A stretch of DNA of 64,000 nucleotides, from the NCBI GenBank assembly GCA_014905825.1, contig JACGCN010000011.1, positions 992,001 to 1,056,000 on the forward strand, given 5' to 3'. A model generated the notes under the pieces. That model was not told the origin of the DNA, made no database searches, and saw only the letters and a program-made list of their open reading frames with translations. Made by a program: the position numbers and the translations under genes. This DNA comes from Lyophyllum atratum (lineage: Eukaryota > Basidiomycota > Agaricomycetes > Agaricales > Lyophyllaceae). Positions 12,255 through 20,758 of this stretch are shown piece after piece (within the stretch, counting starts at the first letter, position 1; each line of letters opens with the position of its first letter).

Positions 12255-13561
12255 TTATGCGTGGCCTTTAACCCTCCTCGGTTCATATCTGAAATAAACC
12301 ACGAGTTCAGCTTTGCAACGGACTGGACGATGAAGGCAACGTACAACTCCTCCAGATACTTGATTTCCTCCTCCGTAAGCTTGACATCGGTCGTGATATT
12401 TTCCCCTAGCCTTTCTACGGAGTTTGCGCCGATGATAGGACTCACGACCTTGCTTGCCACCCATGCAACTGCAACATGGGCCATCTTCAAACCCCGTTTC
12501 GTTGCAATCTCCTCAACGCGTCGGACGATTTTTTCGTCGGTCTCGCTGAGTTTTGGTTTCAGATGCTGGGTACGAATCGTTTCGGTGTTAGGGGCACGAG
12601 CGAGATCGCCACCGCCTAGAGGGGACCATGAGATGATTCCTATACCGTTGAACTTGCAATAGGCGTTCATCTCGCGTTCCTGTTGGGTGGCCATTTTAGA
12701 GATGGAGTTCGACGTTTAGAGTCATATAGATAAACCTACCTCCTCACGGTATAGCAGCGAATACTCATTCTGCATACTCACAAACTTCGTCCACCCATGC
12801 TTCTCTGCCACCTCGTTGAGGTGAGCGAACTGCCATGCACGCATGCTACTTGCTCCAATATATCGAACCTTTCCGCTCTCTACAAGATCGTGCAAGGCCT
12901 TCATCGTCTCCTCTGCCGGGGTATCAGGGTCGAAGCGGTGGATTTGGTATAAATCGATGTAAGTCAGGTTCAGTCGGGCAAGGGAAGCCTCCACCGCGTT
13001 GAATATGGCGGCGCGCGAGAGACCAGATTGGTTAATGTAGTCGCGTTGGTGCTTGAGGTCGGTAGCGAACATTGCCCAGACATCGGGGGTGTGCCCCACG
13101 AGCCCGTAGCATTTTGTCGCTACGATAATGCGCTCCCGAGGGATTTTGCTCTATATGATCGGTCAATCAACGTGCTGCAACTAAGGCAATCCTCTATAGG
13201 CCAGGGAACCAACCTGTTCGATCCACTTTCCTAAGATACGCTCAGATCCACCGTTCGAGTAGTTATTGGAAGTATCAAAGGTGTTGATACCCTTGTCCCA
13301 TGCGGCCTGTAGAATCTTGAAGCTCTCTCCTTCGTCAACGGTCCATGGCTATGCCGACTAAGCTACCAATCCCATGAAATGGCTCAAAATCACATACCGC
13401 CCATTCCTTGTACCCATAACTCATGCAACCAAGCTGTGACGCCACGGTTCCGATGAGCGTGGAAGATGTTGTGGGGGTTGGGAACGACTTACTATGGGCA
13501 CTGATACTTTCAGCCCAGACTTTCCAAGCTGCCGGTATTCGACTGGGTTTGGGGAAGACAT
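12255..13561 (-). CDS. Aldo-keto reductase, aryl-alcohol-dehydrogenase-like (copy 1)
   Basis: Six exons, 13561..13493, 13433..13398, 13348..13214, 13150..12740, 12679..12345 and 12288..12255, give 339 aa with correct phases throughout. The protein begins [14 protein letters not shown]. It carries the expected catalytic residues: Asp and Tyr in [17 protein letters not shown], Lys in IVATKC, and His in YQIHRFD. Further blocks are [21 protein letters not shown] and [10 protein letters not shown]. The last exon is only 34 nt but restores the family ending (EELY then EP..GHA). This is the fungal AKR group related to yeast YPL088W/AAD proteins, NADPH-dependent reductases of aldehydes, often aromatic. 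The real substrate is unknown. It is a close paralogue of the gene at 18416..19732, with every intron at the same position. A TATA-like element lies about 80 nt upstream. Confidence 0.92.
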
Positions 13562-13639
13562 CGCTACTGTCAAATTTCGGGTGTACAGGAGGGGATTGTC
13601 GATGAAAAGATCTCTAAGCAGCCAAGTTGAAGAAGGACC

Positions 13640-13647
13640 TTATTTAA
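13640..13647 (-). promoter_or_regulatory. TATA-like element of aldo-keto reductase copy 1
   Basis: On the minus strand TTAAATAA sits about 80 nt upstream of the ATG at 13561, a typical fungal distance. The second copy has CTATAAAT at the corresponding place. Confidence 0.45.
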
Positions 13648-13803
13648 GTCGGTCTGACAAAGATTGTCGCATGTGCCAGTGAGTGACGCTAGCATCGAGC
13701 CGCATAACGGCGCTGTCCAAGATGGTGCCGAAGCCATCTATCGCCTGTCAGAACGTCAACTACCGGGGGCTACATACACGAATAAGAACGGGTGGACCCA
13801 CCG

Positions 13804-13811
13804 TGCCCTAC
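13804..13811. repeat. Left target-site duplication of the fold-back element
   Basis: TGCCCTAC directly abuts the first base of the left terminal inverted repeat and is matched exactly on the right side. Confidence 0.8.
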
Positions 13812-15139
13812 AGGCCCCGGGAAGCTCCCCTGTATGTTTGCTCGGAAACAGGCCCCGGGAAGCTCCCCTATATGTTTGCTCGGGCGATACCGTATTTTAG
13901 GGCTCGAAAATGGCCAAATTACTGTCCGAAAACACCGTATTTCAGAGCCAAAAATTGGAATTACTGTACGCCAGATACCGTATTTTAGGCCCAGACGATG
14001 ATAATTTTTCCGAGAACTATGGGGTTGGGGGCTGTTCAGAGGCGGGATTTGGAAGTGATCGCGATACCATTGAGACCCCCGATACGGCCCAAAATTTCTT
14101 GCGATGATGACCTGGCAATCTCCCCAGAACATACTTTCAGTATTTAACTCATGCCCGAAATAGAAATACAGATCAGGATGACAAACCTCCAATCTTCTCA
14201 TCTGAACGCAACTCATACCCATGGCCTACTCAAAACTCGCATGGCGTTTGGATTCAGACCATTTAAGCAGTACTTTATACTGTCCTTACATCCTATTTAG
14301 CTTCTGTTTGGGCGGAGGAGGCCTTTAAACGCGTTTTTTTGTCGCGCAAATACGTCACGTCGAAGTCACATGACGCTACACGTGAATATCACATGAAATA
14401 CCTTGTCCGAGATACCGTATTTGAGGCCGAAAATATACCGTATTTTAGACCCATTTTAGGGTGCTTTTCCGAGCAAACATATACGGGAGCTTCCCGGGGC
14501 CTTCGGAAACCCACCCTAAAATGGGTCTAAAATACGGTATATTTTCGGCCTCAAATACGGTATCTCGGACAAGGTTTTCATGCGAATTTCACGTGAAATA
14601 CGACGTGACCTTACCACGTGACGCATTTGCGCACAAAAAAACGCGTCAAAGCCTCCTCCGCCCAAAGAAAATCAGAAGTAGGATATAAGGACAGTGTAAG
14701 ACTTCTTAAATGTTCTTAATCCAATCGCCATGCGAGCTCTGAGTCTGCCATGGGTATGAGTCGTGTTTAGATGTTGTTTAGATGAGAAGATTGGAGGTTC
14801 GTCATCCTGATCTGTATTTCTATTTTGGGCACCAGTTAATTACTGCAACTTGCAAGTATGGTTGGGGGAGATTGCCAGGTAGGGCCAATCGTTGCAAGGA
14901 ATTTTGGGCCGGATCGGGAGTCCCAATGGTCTCCCGATTGCTTCCAAATCCCGCCTCCGAACTACCCCATAGTTTTTGAAAAAATTATCATCATCTGGGC
15001 CTAAAATACGGTATCTGGCATACAGTAATTCCAAGTTTTAGGTCTGAAGTACGGTATTTTCGGACAGTAATTTGGCCATTTTCGAGCCCTAAAATACGGT
15101 ATTGCCCGAGCAAACATATAGGGGAGCTTCCCGGGGCCT
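13812..15139. mobile_element. Fold-back (palindromic) non-autonomous transposable element, 1,328 bp
   Basis: The element is one long imperfect inverted repeat. Its ends are perfect inverted copies of AGGCCCCGGGAAGCTCCCC, and it is flanked by an exact 8-bp direct repeat TGCCCTAC (13804-13811 and 15140-15147), taken as the target-site duplication. The arms pair almost along their full length. The innermost pairing is ACCCATTTTAGGGT (14449-14462) with its complement at 14513-14526, leaving a loop of about 50 nt. A motif close to ATACCGTATTTTAGG occurs about five times in each arm. The left end carries an extra tandem copy of the terminal 38 bp, and the loop holds another end-like sequence (about 14468-14501). 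No transposase frame is present, so it must be mobilised in trans. The 8-bp duplication fits hAT-, P- or Mutator-type enzymes; the family cannot be fixed from this copy. Confidence 0.85.
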
Positions 15140-15147
15140 TGCCCTAC
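15140..15147. repeat. Right target-site duplication of the fold-back element
   Basis: An exact copy of the left 8-mer TGCCCTAC immediately after the right terminal inverted repeat. Confidence 0.8.
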
Positions 15148-16322
15148 TAATAATTTTGGCAAATTCTAATCTAAATAGGCTTCGGCAACTCCCGGCAAAT
15201 GCAAGTTGGAAGGTCGGTTCCCTCAAATTCTTGTGTGTTATCTATCGTTATCCCGTCCAGAGCTGGTACTTATGGGTCGGGATTCACCTTAGGCGCGGGA
15301 CTCGTGAGCCTTGCATCTGGACTAGAAGGTGGACCCAGGAGAACTTTCGTTCGCACCCATATCTTCTGGGCTCAACCACCCTTGTCGCTCGCCGTTGATA
15401 ATGACACACTCACTGCGATCACGACCTTTGGCCCATCTTCGACGCTGTTACTATGTCTCTGTCACAGCCCAATGGAAGGATGGTGCAGACATGGACCCCA
15501 CACTATCTTGATCTATCTTTGCCTTCGCCGTGAGTACTAGTACTTCATCGATATCAATATACAAGTTACAACCTGGGTCTACGGTCAACAGGATGCCCGA
15601 GGGATCGGCTTATCAACTTAGTGTCAAGAGTGTCAGTCGGCGTCGGGTACAATAAAGGCTTTACTAATCTTTGACACTAGGTAATGGCGAAAAATCGCGG
15701 TATTGTACAGCCCTTCTTACAACTACGTCATCACTATATTCCATCTCCGGTAACGGGCCGCAGGCGTAGAGATATGTTTCATCAGAGGATCGAGTCGCGA
15801 AGTTGCGCTTGTGAACGAACAACACCTTTCGATCACCTTCTCCTGCCAGATCTCAGCCGAGCAGGACCCCTCAGTGATATTATAGATTCTCCTCGTTACC
15901 ACTATCTTTGCTCATGAACGCGAGCTTGCTTTCGACTGGTTGCTTTCGCCTGGTGCGACTAAGAGCTCTTGATCTATCGGATTATCGAACCGCCAGTCCC
16001 AGGCTACACATGTCACGAACTCACTCTGCCCACAGTTCGCCTGCAACTCAGACTCAGACTTCGGAGAAGACCTATCTCATGTGGGCAAACTTTGGCAACA
16101 ATCTGCAAAACTTTGGCTCAGGCTGCATCTGAAATTATGGGCGAACGCTGTTGTATACCATATTCGCCAAAGGTCCTGGTTTGACATCAACGATACAAAT
16201 TCAAATTGGTTCTCTGGCATCCGTGTCCGAACTACTACAGTTACATGACCAATTTCTGCGCGACCCTTCAAAAACACTTCACCATTCCCGCTATCATCTT
16301 GGTGGCCCTTTTGGATTGCGTT
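15148..16322 (+). pseudogene. Possible decayed protein-coding gene (family unknown)
   Basis: The plus strand has several stretches whose translations look like real protein but lie in different frames and are separated by stops. At 15250-15440 there is GTYGSGFTLGAGLVSLASG and then DNDTLTAITTFG; at about 15455-15510 VSVTAQWKDGADMDPT; after a GTGAGT..AAG gap at about 15530-15565 TTWVYGQQDARGIG. No arrangement of plausible introns gives one open frame from an ATG. I therefore read it as a gene broken by frameshifts, or as a highly diverged gene that I cannot assemble. The family was not recognised. The fold-back element lies immediately upstream. Confidence 0.3.
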
Positions 16323-16911
16323 CTATTTGTACTGGAAGATGCTGATGATGCAGTCGTTGAAGTCGTTGTCACTGGAGTCTTCCGAGAGGAGCTGATTTTA
16401 AGGATCAATACTGCATATCACTTACCCCATCCAGTAACGTGTACTCACAGTAGACACGACGTAAGTCTGAGGGGAAGACGCGTCTGGATTCTTCACGACC
16501 TATCAACATCGCTCTAGCATTAATCACCGTTCCAAAACGAGCACAAAACCACACTCACAGTGACTGGAAGGATGGCTCTGGAGGGGACGAAGTTGCCGCC
16601 GGATTGCGCGTACTCGATGGAGACGTTCACGGTCATGGCCTCGTTGAAGGGCCCGAAGGACCAGGCAGGTAATGAGGTATTGACTTCCTGCGTCATGGGC
16701 ACATTCTCGCCCTTCCCAACGAGAGAGGTCGAAGCGAGGGTTCGCCCAGCCGAGTTCTTGATGTTGACTGTCGCGCGTTGGTCGTACCCTGCACGGGTGA
16801 GCTGTGTCGCACAGAGTGAGTACAAGCCTTGAATCATCAGCAGCGATGAGGACCCACCCCGGTAACGGTGCCTCTGAAGCCGACGTCGATTCTGACGGAG
16901 CTGTTGGACAT
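16323..16911 (-). CDS. Small lectin-like protein with LecB/PA-IIL-type calcium site
   Basis: Four exons, 16911..16858, 16801..16559, 16499..16449 and 16391..16323, with introns of 56-59 nt, give 138 aa and fully consistent phases. The last exon reads SEDSSDNDFNDCIISIF. This parallels the two-calcium site of the PA-IIL/LecB family (Glu-Asp-Gly-x-Asp-Asn-Asp-Tyr-Asn-Asp, followed by a hydrophobic strand at the C-terminus). The strands before it (ATVNIKNSAG, MTVNVSIEYAQSGG, VPSRAILPV) match the beta-sandwich pattern of that family in order and spacing. There is no signal peptide, so the protein would be cytosolic, as many fungal fruit-body lectins are. Known PA-IIL proteins bind fucose or mannose through the two calciums. 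Here the C-terminus ends FQYK, not the family's glycine end, so sugar binding is uncertain. A TATA element lies about 85 nt upstream. Confidence 0.7.
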
Positions 16912-16991
16912 GGCTGGTAGTTGAGAGTGGTTTAGTAGGTGTGGGCTGGGGGTGTTGGTTGATTCTGCATTTACAGGCTGTTCAGGCTGGC

Positions 16992-16999
16992 CTTTATAG
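16992..16999 (-). promoter_or_regulatory. TATA box of the lectin-like gene
   Basis: TATAAAGG on the minus strand, about 85 nt upstream of the ATG at 16911. It is followed by a C/A-rich leader that runs into CCAGCCATG. Confidence 0.55.
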
Positions 17000-17015
17000 A
17001 AAAAGTGAAGGTCGA

Positions 17016-17205
17016 GTTACGTCCGCGAATCCGCTCACGCACCTCGAACCGTCCTCATCAAGAACCATCCGGTGCTGCATTAACCCCTTGTACGAGGCCA
17101 TAGCCTCAGTTACGTCCGCTCATATGGTCACGCACCGCTTCCCACCCGTCCCAAGAATCGACCGGCCTGGCATATTCCCTTGTACAAAGTCATGGGCCAG
17201 ATAAG
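17016..17205. repeat. Diverged tandem duplication (two units of about 93 bp) upstream of the lectin-like gene
   Basis: Unit 1 starts at 17016 and unit 2 at 17109, both with GTTACGTCCGC. Each then has TCACGCACC, CCGTCC, CAAGAA, CCGG..TG.CAT and CCTTGTAC in the same order. The units lie just upstream of the TATA box and could carry regulatory sites. Confidence 0.5.
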
Positions 17206-18415
17206 CCTGTCAAATCTAGAACGGCAGGGCCGGTTATGAGGCTCGAGAAACAACCGCCACCAATCTGCCTGTCGAAACTTGAAAAGCTATAGCTATGGCT
17301 AGCACCTGATGATAACGAAGTAGCAACAGCTGTAGCGATAAGACGAACCAGAAAAAACACGGTGCCTAAACTAGCTGGGAATAACTCGCAATCTCGCTCG
17401 TCGCCGAAGCGCTATAATCCCGAGCGTCACTTGCCACATAAGTTATGTCTGTAGAGAACCCGTCGTTGATACGTCAGATTTCTTCGGTGCCTCGGCCGTG
17501 TAATGTCAACGGGGCATAATGCGGGGGTGGCGTCGGCACGGCCCACGGTGACCCCGATTCTGGCATAGCGCACCTACGGGCGAGGACTATACTCGTACAG
17601 TGGCGTGATGGGGCCGTAGACTGGTTGGATGAGAGTCTGGACTGAGATCTGAAGGACTCACAAAGCTACGCCAATTGAACCAAACCTTTGGGAAAGGAAA
17701 AGCTTCTGTCCAAGGGAAGATGTGGCATGTGTGGACAGGCATCTGGACGTGAGGGGCAGAATGGTCGGCTACATGCGTGCCGTTGGCTCGTCTTTACGAG
17801 TACCGCTCGTTACATTTGCCTGCCTGCGATTCTACTGCAGCGTTGCACACTGTTATACTCCTCTTCTGTTCGGTAAAGAAAACTAGAAGACTCGCCCCAT
17901 GAAATGAATGAATGCATATAACGTCTTGATTGGGAAGGCGGTCAGTTGACGGCGAAGATCGACCATTTGCGTACAATGGCAAGCGTCGATGTCGCACTCC
18001 TTGCGCAGCCTGTGACACACTCCCCCTCTATGGGAGACATTGTACGTTCCTGGAGTCTACATGGTTTTGGGGCGGCTTCGTTGTGGGGCACAACCCCCGC
18101 TTACTTTCCTTCTCGTGTACAGATGCATCGCAAGAACCGCATGCAGTTTAAGCGACGCAACTGTCAACGACGAGGAACTGATAGATTGAAGGTATGCGAA
18201 ACCACCAATCGCAGTACAACAGACAAGAGGAACCAAACGTGGAAGTGGAGACCGCATTCAGGAGGCGGCGGGGGCCCCCAGACAACGTGGATACATTTGG
18301 ATACACGAAGCCTACCCGAACAATGGGTGGATAAACTAGGCAGTTGAATGGTTAGGCTAAGAGCGGCCAGGCATAGAAGCAAGGTCGTTGTAGAATATCG
18401 AACGACGAAGGCCCA
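17206..18415. other. Intergenic region; right part is a duplicated 3' flank of the second aldo-keto reductase
   Basis: No gene could be supported. From about 17750 to 18350 it is similar to 11800-12180, downstream of the first reductase copy, for example around GATCGCAGTACA (near 18210). Open frames here mirror those of the other copy on the antisense side, which is expected of duplicated non-coding DNA. Confidence 0.45.
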
Positions 18416-19732
18416 TTACGCGTGACCACGAACACGCTTCGGTTCATACCTGACATAGCAACGTAGGTCAATTTTGTCGAAAGGATGGCGCAAAAAAGAA
18501 ACATACAATTCTTCCAGATACTTGATTTCCTCCTCCGTAAGCTTAGTACCGGTTGTGATGTTTTCTTCCAACCTCTGCACCGAGTTCGCGCCGACAATGG
18601 GACTCGAAACCTTGCTTACCACCCACGCGACCGCAATCTGGGCCATTTTCAGCCCCCGCCTCGCTGCAAGTTCTTCGACGCGTCGGATAATCTCTTCGTC
18701 CGTGCTGGTAAGTTTCGGGTAGTAAGGTGTGTTCTTCATGTGTTGGGTGCGTGTTGTTTTCACGTCGGGAGGACGAGCGAGGTCGCCACCGCCGAGAGGG
18801 GACCAGGGAATGAGGCCAATGCCGTTGAACTTGCAGTACGCGTTCATCTCCCGTTCCTGTTGGCCAAAGAGAGGATCAGACGGTTGAAACACGGAAAATA
18901 AAGAATGCACACCTCCTCACGATACAACAACGAGTATTCGTTCTGCATGCTTACGAACTTCGTCCACCCATGCTTCTCCGCCACCTCATTCAGGTGAGCG
19001 AATTGCCATGCACGCATGCTGCTCGCGCCGATATACCGAACTTTCCCACTCTCTACAAGGTCGTGCAAGGCCTTCATTGTCTCCTCCGCTGGAGTGTCGG
19101 CATCGAAGCGATGGATCTGGTATAAGTCGATGTACGTCAGGTTGAGCCGGGCAAGAGAAGCTTCGACAGCGTTGAATATGGCGGCGCGGGAGAGACCAGA
19201 TTGGTTGATGTAATCGCGTTGCTGTTTGAGTTCTGGGGTAAACATCGCCCAGATCTCGGGGGTGTGGCCGACGAGCGCGTGGCATTTTGTTGCTACGATA
19301 ATGCGGTGCCGAGGAATGTTGCTCTAGTTTGTGGATAGTCGATTAGAATGCTGCGGATCGAGGCATATCTAGAGACCCGAGGACCAACCTTTTTGATCCA
19401 GTTTCCTAAGATACGTTCAGATCCGCCGTTTGAGTAGTTATTTGAGGTATCAAAGGTGTTGATCCCCCTGTCCCAAGCAGCCTGTAGAACCTCAAAGCTC
19501 TGTTCTTCGTCCAAAGTCCATTGCTATGGCAGATTGATTACCAATCCCATGAATAGATTTATAACAACGTACTGCCCATTCCTTAGAGCCAAAACCCATG
19601 CAACCGAGCTGCAAGCCGCGAGAAGATAAGCTCGGGGAGCGGATATTGGACAAGCAACCTTACTATTGGCACTGATACTCTAAGCCCGGACTTTCCTAGC
19701 TGGCGATATTCGACGTGAGTGGAGGAAGTCAT
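18416..19732 (-). CDS. Aldo-keto reductase, aryl-alcohol-dehydrogenase-like (copy 2)
   Basis: Six exons, 19732..19664, 19608..19573, 19523..19389, 19323..18913, 18856..18507 and 18449..18416, give 344 aa. Exon lengths equal those of copy 1 except exon 5, which is 15 nt longer, near [15 protein letters not shown]. Catalytic residues are kept: Asp and Tyr in [17 protein letters not shown], Lys in VATKCHA, and His in YQIHRFD. Nearly the whole central exon is identical in protein sequence to copy 1, so the duplication is fairly recent or the pair is under strong constraint. Exon 5 uses GTATGT as donor, restoring the family C-terminus EELYEP..RGHA. It is likely a cytosolic NADPH-dependent aldehyde reductase; the substrate is unknown. 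TATA-like CTATAAAT lies about 66 nt upstream of the ATG. Confidence 0.92.
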
Positions 19733-19797
19733 CCTAGCGGTCCTGAGTCCGGGAAATGGATAGGACTGAAATGAGATGGCACTCCATGGAGCGCCTC

Positions 19798-19805
19798 ATT
19801 TATAG
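19798..19805 (-). promoter_or_regulatory. TATA-like element of aldo-keto reductase copy 2
   Basis: CTATAAAT on the minus strand, 66 nt before the ATG at 19732. It is the counterpart of the element upstream of copy 1, although the surrounding promoters have diverged. Confidence 0.45.
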
Positions 19806-20758
19806 TCGAAATCGACTACGCATGCGAGTCATGCGGGCATAGCATCGAGCCGCGCGCTGACGCATCTAGTGGTCTCTGTACGGCAACAACATGGACGACG
19901 CGCTGGGATACAATGTGGCTGAAGCCGCTGAATATTTGCAGATGCCGGAAACATGCGCGGCAACTCCCGACGAGATTGGCGGCACGCGGCCCGGGGGACC
20001 GGTGACCGATCCCTCAACGAAGGGCAATAGGGCAAGCCTCAAGAGCTTCTGCCAAAGCTAACACTGGCTACAATCTTGTCGATGTTGCTCAGACCCGCAG
20101 TGAGTTTACCGGATTGCGTGGATTAAGCTGTTAGAAACACATTCCCGTGTCTCTGTTACCGATCAGTCCTATGAGCGTTTCTGGCTATTTCCTTGCTTTC
20201 ATGCTGGGTGCCCGCCGGGGAGAATTCAGAGGCTTCCTTCGAGAGTCTTGAGTTGACCGATACCAGAGACAGTTCTGCGAACAAATAACACTGCGTTGCC
20301 TGGAGCTTCCCGGACGCTCCTATAATTTGCCTGGTCATAATTCACGTCAATTACGGGGGATAAAAGGTAAATCCTCGCTCACACCCACCTCCTCTTGGAA
20401 CAGTTTCCAGTCCTAACCGGGAACGTAAAGGCGAATCCGGGGGCTGGACGCAAGCTGCACGAGAGAAATGAGAACTTGTTGTAGATCATCTTGTTTTGGT
20501 CCCGCTTTGTCAACAACAACGGATCGGAATTCGGCTGCAACATGACACCAATTCCGTATCGCTACTGTCGACCGCACACTCGCAGAGCACACTATATCAG
20601 GCGACTCTGATGCTCAGAGTCATTCGCTCTGCTTCATAGCGCGAAACTCTTGAAGTCGACTGCAGGAGTACTCGTGCTCGTCGAGGCGCGAAATCACCGC
20701 CACCGTCTCTTCTGCATTCACGGCCCAACTGCTTCTGTTCTCGATCTAGTACCTCATC
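19806..20758. other. Intergenic region between the reductase and VPS15
   Basis: Divergent 5' regions of the two genes. The block AGCATCGAGCCGC (about 19842) also occurs upstream of reductase copy 1 (about 13691), so the duplication reaches into the upstream flank as well. No gene was seen. Confidence 0.45.

Noticed and set aside
16802..16837. Reading the lectin-like exon 2 from an ATG at 16837
   Set aside because: A 56-nt intron with GTGGGT donor and CACAG acceptor joins the upstream exon at 16911 in frame; the ATG at 16837 lies inside that intron.
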